NCBI GenBank assembly: GCA_028571685.1
Contig: CM053148.1
Location: 85,892,001 to 85,956,000, forward strand
DNA length: 64,000 bases
Direction: 5' to 3'
From: Heterohyrax brucei
Lineage: Eukaryota; Chordata; Mammalia; Hyracoidea; Procaviidae
How positions within the stretch are numbered: the first letter of the stretch is position 1; each line of letters starts with the position of its first letter. The notes under the pieces were generated by a model, which saw nothing but the letters and a program-made list of their open reading frames with translations, did not search any database and was not told the origin of the DNA. Below are positions 31,572 to 42,819 of this stretch, one piece after another. Both the position numbers and the translations under genes were made by a program.

Positions 31572-31847
31572 TATGGTTTATTTTAACCAAGTACAGTGTT
31601 GCTGTATATTGGTCTGAGGCTGTAAAGGAAGAGCCCCTGACTTACGAAACCGTATAGAAACTTGAAAATATACAGATGGGAGTCATTCTAAGAAGAATTC
31701 ACTCAGCAATGATACATATGTCAATTAATTAACAACTTTAAATTAAAATCAAGTTTTCATAGAAAAATTGCCAAATAGTTTTCAGGCAGACAGAAGAAAA
31801 TTCACTCTTGCATTTAACAAGTATTTTTTAGGTCCCTGCCATCAAGG

Positions 31848-31990
31848 GGGAAACCCTAGTGTCTTTGTCTGCTTACCAAAAAAGTCAGCAGTTCAAATCC
31901 AGCCAGGTGCTGCTTGGAAACTCTGGAGCAGTTCTACTCTGTTCTATAGGGTTGCTATGAGTTGGAATTGACTCCATGGCAGTGGGTCTG
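31848..31990 (+). mobile_element. AfroSINE, plus strand
   Basis: GGGGAAACCCTAGTGTC, AAAGTCAGCAGTTCAAATCC, TTGCTATGAGTTGGAATTGAC. The head lacks part of the A-box region. Confidence 0.85.
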
Positions 31991-32056
31991 TCCCTCCTTC
32001 CCAGGAAGCTTACAGTCTAGTGAGCTTAGATGAGATAAACAGGAAATAGTACCAGA

Positions 32057-32673
32057 AACCAAACCCACTGTAGCTGAGTCAATTTCTGACTCATAGCAAC
32101 CCTATAGGACAGAGTAGAACTGTCCCATACGGTTTCCAAGGAATGCATGGTAGATTTGGTTAGCAGCTGTTTTAGTCAGCTAGGGCTGCTCTAACAGAAA
32201 TACCACAGAGTGGATGGCTTTAACAGAGAAAGGTTTATTCTTAACACAGTCCGGTAGGATGCAAGTCCGTATACAGGGTGTCCTCTCCAGGGAAAGGCTT
32301 TCCCCTTGTTGGCTCAGGAGGAAAATCTGATATTGCATCAGTCTTTGTCCAGGGAGCTTCTTGGTGCAGGAACCTCAGGTCTGCAGGATGCGCTCTTCTC
32401 CCGGTGCAGATTTCTTGATGGTGTGAGGTTCCCCATTCTCCTTGTTTCTCTTTCCTTTTATCTCTTGCAGGCTGAAAGGATTAAGGGTGGGGCAAGCCAT
32501 ACTCCAGGGAAACTCCCTCTATAGCAGAGCAGGGAAGTAATCCTATGCAGGAATTTACAGCCCCACCCTAATCCTTTAACATACAGTTTAGCGAAACCAC
32601 ACATTTTTGGGGGGACACAATTCAACCCATGACAGCAGCTGTATCACTTAACCGCTACACCACCAGGATTTCC
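32057..32673 (-). mobile_element. AfroSINE, minus strand, split by a solo LTR
   Basis: The left part, 32,057-32,167 (CCAAACCCACTGTAGCTGAG to GGTTAGCAGC), continues at 32,635-32,673 (GCAGCTGTATCACTTAACCG, CACCACCAGGATTTCC). The LTR sits between, duplicating GCAGC. Confidence 0.9.
32168..32634 (-). mobile_element. Fossil MaLR-like solo LTR with 5-bp target duplication
   Basis: 467 bp, TG..CA ends (TGTTTTAGTCAGCTAGGGC to CAACCCATGACA), flanked by GCAGC on both sides, the 5-bp duplication expected for ERVL/MaLR elements. It is a solo LTR with no internal region. It is younger than the AfroSINE it interrupts, which gives the family an afrotherian-era age. Confidence 0.85.
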
Positions 32674-32840
32674 TAGGCACTTCAAAAAAAATTGGATTGG
32701 GTTAAATGGTATAACGAGGGAAATGTGATATGGATGTGATGTTTAATATTCCGGGGAAGATCTCTGATCTGGTCTCTATCTAAATTTAAGCTTAGATATC
32801 TGAGGGAGGCAACTGTATACTGAGAACTGTAAGCAGCATC

Positions 32841-33002
32841 GGAGCCCGGATGGCTCAGTAGTTAAGAGTTCAGTCTTTAACCAAAAGGTTGGTAGTTCAA
32901 GTTCACTAACCCCTCCTTGGAAAGCCTTATGGGGCAGTTCTACTGTGTCCTGTAGGATCACTGTTGAGTCAGAATTGACTTGACAACTGTGGGGTTTTGG
33001 GT
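32841..33002 (+). mobile_element. AfroSINE, plus strand
   Basis: GGAGCCCGGATGGCTCAGTA, AACCAAAAGGTTGGTAGTTC, GAGTCAGAATTGACTTGAC, ending GGGGTTTTGGG. Confidence 0.85.
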
Positions 33003-33012
33003 TATAAACATC

Positions 33013-33590
33013 ATGAAAAGTGGAGAAAATACTGAAGTTGTCAAGGATCTCATTTTACTTGGGTTCACAATCACTGCCCATGGAAGCAGCAGTCAAGAAA
33101 TGCAGTGCTGTATTACAGCACTGGACAGATCTGCAAAAGAGTGTTAAAAAGCAGAGATGTCACTTGGAGGACTAAGATGCTGCTGACTCAAACACTGGTA
33201 TTTTCAGTCACCTCGTGTGTCTTTGAAAGCTGGTCAAGATTGAAGAACTAATGCCATTTTGGCAAAGAACATTGAATGTACCCTGGACTGTCAGCAGAAC
33301 GAACAAATCTGTCCTGGAAGAAGTATAGTCAGCATTCTGGCTTCATTCCACATGCTTTGGACTTGTTATCAGGAGGGACCAGTCCCTAGAGATGGATATC
33401 ATGCTTAGTAGAGAGTCAGCTAAAAGGAAGACACTGAAGGAGGTGTATGGACACAGTGGCTGTGACAGTGAGCTCCCACACAGCAATCATGATGAGCTGG
33501 CTGCAGGATGGGACAGTGTCTCATTCTCTTATATGTAGGGTTGGGCTGCTATGTGTTGGAACTGATACTACATAGCACTAAAAACAACAA
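33013..33590 (+). mobile_element. RTE LINE 3' part
   Basis: Parallels the copy at 18,682: GATCTCATTTTACTTGGGTT (ISFYLG-type block), GAAAGCTGGTCAAGATTGAA, GTACCCTGGACTGTCAGCAG, TCCTGGAAGAAGTATAG, CAGGAGGGACCAGTCCC, ending CATAGCACTAAAAACAACAA. It is same-sense with APP and broken by indels. Confidence 0.85.
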
Positions 33591-33599
33591 AGTACATAT

Positions 33600-34567
33600 T
33601 CACTGTGATATAAAAACCAGTAGCTAGGACAGGGGATTTACTTTTGAGTGGTTACATGTTAGAAACAAAGGTGACTGGGGAGGGAAGATAATAAAGTGGT
33701 TACACTGTTTCCCTTGTTTCATTACCACAATACCTTACATTCAGTATTTGCTTAATATTAATGATTATTTTCAGAATTCTATATTGTAGTGCTGAAGAGT
33801 TAGGCGTGTGACTCTTAATGTCAAGATAAAAGCTTGTCAGTGATAACCCTAACTGCAATCTTAGAAAATTAAAGCCTTTTAAATAAGGCTATTTATCTAG
33901 CTTTTTCTAGGATGTTTCACTGTGAAAAAGTTTCTTACTGTCAGTAGTGTGGTGGTATTCAATCATTTATAACTCTGTATTTCGGAGATTTTAGTTGGCC
34001 CAGCAGGAATGCCTTCATTGATAGGGACACTGTCAACTGAGGGTGCCTAGAAAGTGAATTTGTTTTTGTAAGGTGGTGAAATATAGGAAGTAAGTGTTGT
34101 CTGTTGGAGTTAGATTGAAGCATTCTGGCAATGAAAATTTCATCACTTCCCCCTCCCCCCCATTTTGCTGCTGTCTTGTCATTTTGCAGCTAACATTTAC
34201 TTTTTACTGGGAATAGGATTTAAAAGGGTCTTTTTAAAAAATACAAAGTTCTCTTTTATCCTCTTAGAAAATTGTTCTTTTCAAGTTCAAGAGTTGGAAG
34301 CCTATGCCACACTCAGTGCCATTAACTTGACAGGCATTGAAAATCTAATTGAGGTCATTATATTTCCCCTTGTATCTGGTTGGTGTGTTTTGAGGCTTGT
34401 TTTAATGCTTTATGTCAAGTACTAAATCCTGTTAAGCCACAGTATCTTGAAAATTGAAATCCAATAAAAATAAACCAATTTTAAAGTTTTACAGTTTTTT
34501 TTTCTTAAAGGTTGCAGCCAAGAGAACTCTGTGGAAGCAATTCTACTCTGTTAACACCTAACAACAA
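33600..34567. other. Intron DNA, no feature recognised
   Basis: About 1 kb without a recognised repeat. It ends in a T run and a short CACCTAACAACAACTG word (34,555) that is an RTE/SINE-tail relic. Confidence 0.4.
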
Positions 34568-34710
34568 CTGATACTGTCATTGAGTCGGTTCCAACTCATA
34601 GCAACCCTACAGGGCAGAGTGGAACTCCCCATAGAGTTTCCAAGGAGCGGCAGGTGGAGTTGAACTGCTGATGTAGCCTTTCACCACTACACACACCACA
34701 GGGTTTGTTG
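34568..34710 (-). mobile_element. AfroSINE, minus strand
   Basis: CTGTCATTGAGTCGGTTCCA, CATAGCAACCCTACAGGGC, CATAGAGTTTCCAAGGAGCG. The head is degraded (CACCACTACACACACCACAG). Confidence 0.8.
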
Positions 34711-35466
34711 GTAATACCTAGGGTCTCCCTAAGTTGGAATCCACCCTAGGGTGACTCAAAGTGACAGTCCTGGAATAAACACTGGTGTTTGTAGCTTATG
34801 TTAAAATCATGTGCAGAGACTTCCTAGGTTGCAGCTGTCACTATTTCTGAGTATATCTCCTTTAGTTCTCTCAGCCACCCCGTGATTGCTGGGTGCCGTG
34901 GACTGGATCATTATCACCCCATGTGACAGAGTAGAACTGCTCCATAGGGTTTTCTTAGTCCCCTGTAGGGTCACAGTGAATCTGAGTCTACTTCATGACC
35001 AAGGTTTTGGTTTGTCTTTTAATCTTTAAGGAAGCATTTCCCCAGGGTCTTTCTAACAGGCTGCTAACTGTTCAGCCCACTCAGGAACTGCAGCAGACAT
35101 CCAACCAGGTGATCTTACAGAGGAGGAAGCAGGGAAAAGTGCTGAACTGATCAAGTAGCCAGAGCCCTTAACCACTTCTCTTGCCTTTGGCAAAATGGAA
35201 TTATGGGTGGATTATAGGTGGAGTGCAGCTGCTCTTTCCTTAGCAACTGGGCAGTGAACTTGAAATGTTGCCAGGAGTGTTGTAGCCCACTAATACCAAA
35301 GAAACAAGGTTATCAGTGAGGCCTGTGGTTCCTATCTGCTCCCCACCCTCTACCCTCATCCCCAGGATGTTCTGAGGACTCTGTCTCCATGGAGTCTCCT
35401 CTCTTTCTTCTGTTAAACCATCTCTTTCATCCCATCCCGATTCTTTCCCTTTTTCCAGAGGCTGGT

Positions 35467-35627
35467 AACCCATTGCCGTGGAGTCAGTTCGGATTCATAA
35501 CGATCCTAAAGGATAGAGTAGAACGGCGATACTCCTGCCACTTTCCAAGGAGCGCCTGGTGGATTTGAACTGTCATCCTTTGGGTTAGCAGCTGTAGCGC
35601 TTAACCGTGGTACCACCAGGATTTCCT
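35467..35627 (-). mobile_element. AfroSINE, minus strand, full length
   Basis: AACCCATTGCCGTGGAGTCA, GGAGCGCCTGGTGGATTTG, GTTAGCAGCTGTAGCGCTTA, GTACCACCAGGATTTCC. Confidence 0.9.
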
Positions 35628-35977
35628 CCAGGAACTGAGACCTTGGATTTGAATGGTAGTTCTTGCAGTTACTAGGGGGTGTGACCACAGGAACATGATT
35701 AAACATCCTTGTACATAAATTGCCTCGTTGACAAAGCAGATTTAATAGCACTTGTCAAGAGGAAGAAATGAGAGTAAGAATAAGGTACTGAGTACGGGAC
35801 ATGGCCAGTATTATTGTTGTTAATGTGCCATGAAACAGTCTCCCATGCCTCACTACCAGAGTGCAACAGAACAACCTTCCCCCCCCCCCCAGTCGCTTGC
35901 CATCTTTCTAAGGTATTAGTATGTCTGAGTCCACTGTGGAACCACTGTGTTTTAAAAGAGTACCTTCCAACCTAGGG

Positions 35978-36130
35978 GAAAGCCCAGTGGCTTAGAGGTT
36001 AAGTGCTCCGGGAGCTAACCAGAAGGTTGGCAGTTCAAGTCCACTGGATGCTCCTTGGAAACTATGGGCCAGTTCTGCTCGCTCTGTAGGGTCGCTGTGA
36101 GAATTGACATGGCAGTGGCTTTGTTTTTGG
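35978..36130 (+). mobile_element. AfroSINE, plus strand
   Basis: GGAAAGCCCAGTGGCTTAGA, CTAACCAGAAGGTTGGCAG, GTAGGGTCGCTGTGAGAATT. Confidence 0.85.
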
Positions 36131-36169
36131 TTTTTCAAACTTGAAGGCTTATCATCCCACACTGTATAG

Positions 36170-36640
36170 TTGTCTCAGCAGCTGTCGGCCTCAGACTTGG
36201 AGCTACCCCGTGTGTTATGGAGGGGAACTGCTCTGTAGGGCTTTCTTGCCTCTAATCCTTGCTTGTGCCACCCAAGAAACCATGATGACATAGTAGTTAG
36301 GAACAGTGGCTGCTAACCATAAGGTCAGTAGTTCAAATCCACCAGCACTTCTTGGAAACTCTATGGGGCAGTTTTACTCTGTCCTGTAGGGTTGCTGTGA
36401 GTCAGAAATGACTCAATGGCATTGTTGTTTTTTGGGAGGAGGGGTGGTTTGTGCCACTCAGGCTCACAATGTCCTGTTGTGACCCATGGGGCTTTAATGC
36501 CTGGTTTTTGGAAGTAGATGGCCGGGGCTTTTCTTCCTGGCGTAGTCTGAAAGCCTGAAACCTGCCCACCACGGGTGACCCTGCTGGTATTTACAGTACT
36601 GCTGGCAAAGCTTCAGCGTCACAGCCACATGTAAACTGAT
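36170..36640 (-). repeat. Afrotherian SINE-like repeat, minus strand, split by an AfroSINE
   Basis: The parts at 36,170-36,271 and 36,448-36,640 share the layout of the repeat at 43,010-43,235: GGTTTTTGGAAGTAGATGGC, CTTTTCTTCCTGGCGTAGTC, CACCACGGGTGACCCTGCTG, GTATTTACAGTACTGCTGGC. It is related to the tRNA-Gly SINE body but has a different head. The family name is unknown to me. Confidence 0.5.
36272..36447 (+). mobile_element. AfroSINE with target duplication
   Basis: AGAAACCATGATGACATAGT, CTAACCATAAGGTCAGTAG, GAGTCAGAAATGACTCAATG. It is flanked by TTGTGCCAC at about 36,263 and 36,449, inside the repeat at 36,170-36,640. Confidence 0.9.
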
Positions 36641-36731
36641 AACAGTAGGCAGGCAGATGGGTGATGGCCAAGATCAGGCACTGAGTGAATGATTGATGAT
36701 CTTGCTTTTCACTATGTGCCTCTCAGTCATA

Positions 36732-37072
36732 CAAGGTCTACCAGTTAAGTTCGCCAACTCATCCTTGAAAAAGTGCTACAAGCCTCACTGCTGAATATCA
36801 CTATGGTCACCTTCCAAGTACTCCCCTCGGGATGCTATGCACTGACATTGGCCCCTAGCCCACCCTTGAAAGCAGTTTTGGAACTCTTTTTCTCAAATAG
36901 CCATCAGAGCTTTTGTTGTATTACCACTGAGATCCTGAATACGACCCAAGTGTCTTCCTTTGTGGCCTCTATCTTTAGGTAAAGAAAGAAGTCACTGGGA
37001 GCCAGATTGGAAGAGTAGGGAGGGTGTTCCAATGCAGTTAATTTGTTTACTGGCTAAAAACTGCCTCACAGA
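36732..37072 (-). mobile_element. Mariner transposon, 3' half, minus strand
   Basis: The left end CAAGGTCTACCAGTTAAGTT is a mariner terminal repeat. The minus-strand frame over about 36,960-37,040 reads LTALEHPPYSSNLAPSDFFL, the diagnostic mariner transposase block with the third catalytic Asp of the DD34D triad (PSDFF). Further left, minus-strand codons match the C-terminal region (KTAFKGG, YFEGD-like). The N-terminal half is absent. Confidence 0.85.
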
Positions 37073-37281
37073 CAGCTAGACAGTTAAGTTCATGAACTTG
37101 CCACCATGCCACTGTGCACAATGGCCATTCCAGAAAGAGTTTCAGAATTGCGTTGAAGGATGGACTAGTTGCTAGCCTCTGTCCACAGCTTCCCAGAGGG
37201 CGTCCTTCAGAGGTGACAGTAGTGATACACAGCCGTGAGATACACAGCACTAAGAACTGGTAAGTTCATTATCAGACCTTG
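37073..37281 (+). mobile_element. Internally deleted mariner, plus strand
   Basis: About 210 bp with terminal-repeat-like ends: AGACAGTTAAGTTCATGAAC on the left, and GTAAGTTCATTATCAGACCT then TG on the right. Its right two-thirds encode a mariner transposase C-terminus (ESFRIALKDGLV..) on the + strand. They align, inverted, with the first 175 bp of the neighbouring mariner at 36,732. The two copies are therefore head-to-head with matching 3' ends outward. Confidence 0.75.
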
Positions 37282-37378
37282 CGTCTCTTCTCAGCTGCGC
37301 TTTGCCCCAGTGAAAATGCAAAAAGAAGTGCAGTTACCCATGTTGTTGTTCGTATCACAAAAGGACTAGACTCAAAAT

Positions 37379-37620
37379 TTGTTGCTGTTAGGTGCCCTCT
37401 TGTCGGTTCCAGTTGGTAGCAACCCTGTGTAAACAGCAGGAAACACTGCCTGGTCCTGCACCGTGTCAGAACCCAGTGTGGATAGCCCCATCGTGTTGAG
37501 GGTCTCCCTCTTTTTCGCTGACCCCCTACCAGGCACGATGGCCTTCTCCAGAGACTGAACCTTCTGTACAGTGTGTTCAGAGTTTGTAAGGTGTAGTCTC
37601 CCAGCATGTGCTTCTAAGGA
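37379..37620 (-). mobile_element. RTE LINE 3' end, minus strand
   Basis: TTGTTGCTGTTAGGTGCCCT, TCGGTTCCAGTTGGTAGCAA, GAAACACTGCCTGGTCCTGC, ACCAGGCACGATGGCCTTCT. These are the reverse complement of the RTE 3' end. Confidence 0.8.
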
Positions 37621-39567
37621 TCCCCCTGCCTGGACTCAGGTACTGCCCTGGGCGCTAATTACGGGTTCACAGTTCAAGTTTCAAGGTTATCACGTAACTG
37701 GAAGGCTATTTGGCATCTCAGCATTTCACTTATAACTTTTTGCTGCCTGAAGAACATGGCTTCCTTGTAATTCAGTATGCCCTCCTGTTGGTGTGTGATC
37801 AAGTTCTAAGAGATTGAAAAGGACCTGAATTCGTTGGTATTGTCCCCTCCCCCTGCCTGCCCCTGTTCCCTGAACTCTGGAGAAAAACCACTTGGTAAAG
37901 GAATGTAAGGAATGTTGGTCCTAGGTCGGATTCTCCCCTCCCTCCCCCTGCCCTTCTGGCCACTTCCCAGTCTTCCTGGTTGAGCCCCTACTCTTCAACA
38001 GTGACGGGGACAAGTGGCAGCTGTGGCAGCTTGAGCAGACTGGAGACAGGCATGGAATTCCTGGCTGCTGTGTGTCAGAGATCCACCTGACAGCCTTGAA
38101 AACAGGAAGTGTTTACCACTTTATCAAAGGAGACTAGGAAAGGAGGTCTTTGAGGGAGGAGGGGTGTTGTGGGCACGGGGCCTGCAGAGGCTTCTGAAAT
38201 GGAGTGCTCGTGCCCCAGAGGGGATCCCTTACCTCTCCTGGTGGGTTCAGGTGACTCTTAAATTTCCTGAATTAAAAAAAATGTGCATTGAATGGAACAG
38301 TTCATTTTGGGTGGGGGGGTCCTTTTTTATTTTTGTTTGAAAAGGGGCTGTTAGTCTGAGTAGGGAGGGCTTGGAATTTTCAAGACATACCCAAGATACC
38401 ATGGTGGAGTTTTTTGATGTTTTGATTCTGGAAGAATATTCTCTCCTCCTGTGTTTCCTCCTCCTGACCTGGCATGTGGAAGAGCGACTATCAGGTGTTG
38501 CTCTGAGCTATCCTGTTACACCAGCTTCCTCTAGCTGCATCCAAGGGCTTTGAGCCTGACTTAACAGGGATTAATTGAACAGTTGCTCTGAGAACACAGA
38601 TGCTCTTTGCTGCTTATATCTAAATACATTGACCAAGCCATTTAAAAGATCTTTTCCCCTGTAAGAAACCACTTTCGTATGAAGCTTTAGGCAGATAAAG
38701 TAGAACTACAGTGCGAATGTCTGAAAGGAGTGTATCATATTTAAAACGCTTAGCCTCAGCCTGAATCTGACATGCCCCTTGGAGTGAATTTGTGGTCAGG
38801 TGCTGATTCACAAAAATAAGGCTGATCTAAGTGGCAGTTTTCAAAGGCTGTAGCAGTCTGTCTGGCAGTCTGACCTTTCCCAGCAGCTAAAATTTTTTTT
38901 ACACCAAGAAAGGAATTATTTAACATTTAGATATGAGCAGTGTGTCAAGTGAATTCAGAACCTGAATGCAGCGGGTGAGACCGTAGGTAGAAACATGACA
39001 ACATGCAGACGTAGAGAGGAAATGGAGGTACGCAGACTTCGGGGATCTAGTTTTACGTGAAGGGATGTCTGTGAGTATAATAGACACGTGGGCAAATGAA
39101 CACAAGTATTCGGAATTTGTTGGGGAATGTCGGTAATAGGAGAAAAGACAGAAGAAAAATACGAAGGTTTCAAAAGTAAAGCTGCGTGGGACATACAGAG
39201 AGAATGAATGGGACAGAATGGAGATTTAGGAACAAATGGGTAGACGTGTTAGAAGTTGCTTCAGGATAAAGGCAGCTTTTCACATCACGGGGGGAATGAT
39301 GGGTTGTAGGATGCAAAGCGCTGGGGTATCTGACCCCATTAGAAGCTGGGTACTTACTTACAGTGTCTAACAAAGGGCAGATTTCCTTACTCCACCACAC
39401 ATTTGGAATCAATAAGAAACACTGAACAACTTCAGAGAATAATGAGCAAAGCATTTTTTTTTTTAAAAAAACCTTTTATTTTGAAAAAAGTGAAAATGGA
39501 GAATAATGTAAATCTCCGTTTGTTCCACTTAGCCTCTACCTGTAAGTTGCTGTGAGTTAGAATTGAT
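37621..39567. other. Repeat-free block in APP intron 1
   Basis: About 1.95 kb without any SINE, LINE or LTR that I recognise. It holds ETS-like ACAGGAAGTG (about 38,102), TCF-like ATCAAAG (about 38,124) and pyrimidine-rich C/T runs near 37,930. It may be a conserved non-coding element, inferred only from the lack of insertions. Confidence 0.35.
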
Positions 39568-39625
39568 GGCCAGCCAGCCAAATGCCCTCAAGTCAGATCC
39601 GACTCATGGCAACCCTAGGGCAGTG
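39568..39625 (-). mobile_element. SINE tail fragment
   Basis: CCAGCCAGCCAAATGCCCTC, AAGTCAGATCCGACTCATGG. It is of the same CCAAGCCAAGTGCC tail type as 49,050 and 60,025. Confidence 0.6.
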
Positions 39626-39654
39626 GCCTTTTATTGTATTCTGGTTTAGGATTT

Positions 39655-39812
39655 AGAGCTCTGAGGGCAGAGTAGTGAAGCACGTGGCTGCTCACCAGAA
39701 AGGCTGGCCATCAGAACATACCAACCACTCCTTGGAAATGCGGTGACACAGTTCTACTTTGTCCCATAAGGTCACTATGAGTTGGAATCGATTTGGTGGC
39801 GATGATAACCTC
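39655..39812 (+). mobile_element. AfroSINE, plus strand
   Basis: GTGAAGCACGTGGCTGCTC, ACTCCTTGGAAATGCGG, CACTATGAGTTGGAATCGAT. Confidence 0.8.
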
Positions 39813-39932
39813 AGCAGTGATCAACTTTTCGGTTGGTTTATCCTGTTTTATCTGTGAGCCACTGAATGCTTTTCCCTACTAGATTATTTTGAGGTAATTT
39901 CAGTCATATAATTTTATACATAAATTCGTGAT

Positions 39933-40070
39933 GCTTGTGAGCTTGGCTGTTAGCCAAAAGGGTGACAATGTGAATCTGTCAGCTGCTCCTTTGGAAATCC
40001 TATAGGGCATTTCTGTTCTGTGCTATATAGGGTCTCTGAGTTGGAATCGACTCAGCAACTTTTTTTGGTA
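39933..40070 (+). mobile_element. AfroSINE, plus strand, head truncated
   Basis: GGCTGTTAGCCAAAAGGGTG, CTCCTTTGGAAATCCTATAG, GAGTTGGAATCGACTCAGC. Confidence 0.85.
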
Positions 40071-40171
40071 GGTAGTACTTCCCATCTCTGTTAGGTGATT
40101 AACCAGAATTGATCCCCAGGGAACTTGTCAGCAAAGATGAGCTATGCCACTTCAGCGGCACCATCTCCAAT

Positions 40172-40352
40172 GGATGGTTAACATGCTTAGCTGATGATCT
40201 CAAGGTTGAAGGCCATTTGAGTCCGTCAGAGGCACCTCAGAAGAAAGCCATAGTGATCTGTTTCCAAAAAATTGGGCTTTAACAGCCATAGGCTGGACAG
40301 TTCCACTCTCACACATGTGGGGTCCGGTAATCACCTTGAGGGCAAATGTTCG
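40172..40352 (+). mobile_element. AfroSINE long variant, diverged
   Basis: GGTTAACATGCTTAGCTGAT, GTGATCTGTTTCCAAAAAAT, CTCTCACACATGTGGGGTCC. It has the extra GATCTGTTTCC segment and ACACATGGGG tail seen at 45,669 and 53,672. Confidence 0.6.
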
Positions 40353-40389
40353 TTTAATGGCAGGAAGACTTGAATTTTGATGTGACACC

Positions 40390-42110
40390 TAGAATTTCCT
40401 CAGTTGTCCTTAAGAAGAATGTTACCTTTATCAAGCTGAAAACAGCAAGTTTTAGTGTGTTGTGTAACTAGGGGGTCCAGTCTGCTTTTCATCCATTCAT
40501 TTTCGTGGACGAGTGATTCTTACATCAAAACTTCACTTTTGAACGTCTTGGAAACGAATGATTACTTCAGACTCATTTACCTTCCTTTGTTCAGTACATG
40601 GAGCATTGAGAAGTCCCACCATCACTTCAGAATTTCTAATTTGGCTGAGTGTAGTATCCCTTCTCAATTTGACACTGGTGCTCGCCATGAATTTCTCAGG
40701 CAAAGGCAGAACACAATTTCATGGATGCGTTCTCTCTCCCACTGAATCTCACGCAGAGATTTATTATACTTTCTGACTGTATTTTGACCCAGAACATTAT
40801 TGAAAATGACTGAGTTAAAACATGGGTCTTGAGCTAATTTTGTATTTTCTTTACAAATGAAATTATAACTTACCTTTACATTTAAAGTTGTTACTGAGTT
40901 TAGCATCTCCTGCATCATAACCTAGTGTTTTAATGACTCTTTGGGCCTGAGAGATTATAATAAAATGCACATTGCTCAAGATTGATTTTGTTTGTGCAGT
41001 GGCATGCTAAATTAAAACCGTAAATTGAGATTGTGTCACGGATCATATAAAGCAAATGTGAAACAGAAAATATTCTTAACAATGACTGTACCTTTCTGCC
41101 TTTCTGCCAACTACAAAGGCTACTTGAAATAATCCTTTCCGGTATGAAAGATCCCTTATCCCTGTTCTAATTTGATATCCTTAATAGCATCATAAGAAAA
41201 GCAGAGCAAGTATTAAGTCAAAATTAAATATGAACCAAATTAGGTTTAGTAAGGCTGCAGAATTTGTCCCAAATGGTAGGTAATGATGGGACTGAGGTTG
41301 GAACCCAGGCTCCTGATACTGTGGACAGGACCTGACAAAGCTATTTTTTTATGACAAAGTCTGGGAGGAAAATCAGTTCTAAATGTACAAATGTCATTAT
41401 TTCTGAAGAATCTTTATTCCTTTTTTTTTTTTTGAGAGGTGTTTAAATATTATATCATTTAAACATTTTTATTGCTGGCTTAAAATTGATTTTCATACTC
41501 ATTTTATGGATCAAAACTGTTCTCAGAGTCTATTGCCATCTCAACACTGGTTATAAAACTTGGAGGTTATGGAGGTTATGGAAAGTGAGTTAATACTGAA
41601 TTTTTCTAAGGCTGTCTTCTTCGTCCTTGAATAAAGATTTTAAATACTCTTCTAAGTTAGGTGATAGGTTAAAAATTTGACTCTTTATATAAAAATCTGA
41701 AATCAACTATTTCACTGTCAGTTTTGGCTGTCCCTATTAAAAAAAAAAGTGAGTTTTAAAATCCACAGACATACGGGCCATTTGCACATACATTATAGCT
41801 TGCTTTTTTTCTGAATTAAGTGACTTTAGTAAATCTCAGCAATTGAATCTAAATAACACTTTATTTTTTATTAACCTTTATATGTGATGCTCAGCAGAGT
41901 GCCACCACCTTAATTTTGAATAGGGGAGACCCTGACAGCTCTGAAATGGTCCTTCAGAGAAATGGGTAAGAGGTTTGCTGGAAATAGCATGTGATTCTGA
42001 TATTCTGCGAGTCGTGCCAGGTTTGGGGAAGCCGCAGGCATATTTACCAAGCTTCTCTACTCCCTTGACTTAAGCATCTCAGCGATCACGCAGATGGCAC
42101 GGATTCAGGC
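40390..42110. other. Repeat-free block in APP intron 1
   Basis: About 1.7 kb, AT-rich, with no recognised transposon. A short tandem TGGAGGTTA pair (41,563-41,580) and T/A runs are the only structure seen. Confidence 0.35.
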
Positions 42111-42117
42111 AACACTG

Positions 42118-42275
42118 TCCTGTGATGCTCAGTAAGTTTCAAAGGAGCTTCAGGGCTAAGATTATGAGGAAAGTCCTGCCGATCCATTTCTGGAAATTCT
42201 ATAGATCACAACAGTCTGATCCCCAACCAGTAGGAAGATGGTGCAGGCAGCATTTCATTCTGTCTTGGGATTTGG
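42118..42275 (+). mobile_element. tRNA-Gly-type SINE body, plus strand
   Basis: TCTGGAAATTCTATAGATCA, CAACAGTCTGATCCCCAACC, GATGGTGCAGGCAGCATTTC match the reverse complement of the copies at 15,818 and 31,050. The head is lost. Confidence 0.6.
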
Positions 42276-42588
42276 AAACTTGAGAACCTTAACCCCAGTC
42301 AACCAAGATGTCTCCGTTATTTGTCGCTATATTACCCACAGAAAAGTTGAGTTTTTAATGTGACTTGAAACCATTACCAAAACTCCTGTGGAAACAGGAT
42401 CTAGACTGCTGCTTAATTAGTGAGAAAGCAGAATTTTTTCAGCTGTTGATTTGGCCGTCTTACGCTTCACAGTTGTTCTGTGTTGATTGGCTCTGGTTGT
42501 GTAGATGTAACATTGTTCATTGCCCTCCGCGAGGCTCTGAGTCGTGACGTACTGTACAACAGACAGTGTTACTCTGTCCTGCTCTATC

Positions 42589-42748
42589 TTTGGACACCGT
42601 GGTGGGGTAGTGCGTAAATGCTACAGCTGCTATCCTAAAGCTTGGCAGTTCGAATCCACCAGGCACTCCTCGGGAACTCTACAGGGGCGGTTCTGCTCTG
42701 TCCTGTACGGTCACTGTGAGTTGGAACGACTTGACAGCAATAGATTTT
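42589..42748 (+). mobile_element. AfroSINE, plus strand, full length
   Basis: GGACACCGTGGTGGGGTAGT, AAAGCTTGGCAGTTCGAATC, CACTGTGAGTTGGAACGACT. It faces a minus-strand copy 70 bp downstream. Confidence 0.9.
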
Positions 42749-42819
42749 ATGGAGAATTACACCATCTTCACTATTGTTGACATATCCAAGTCTCTTGTTG
42801 CAGCAACTGTTGTTTTAGA

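Noticed and set aside
36773-37250. Short open frames at the mariner locus as host genes
   Set aside because: The true similarity is to mariner transposase on other frames. No intact frame remains.
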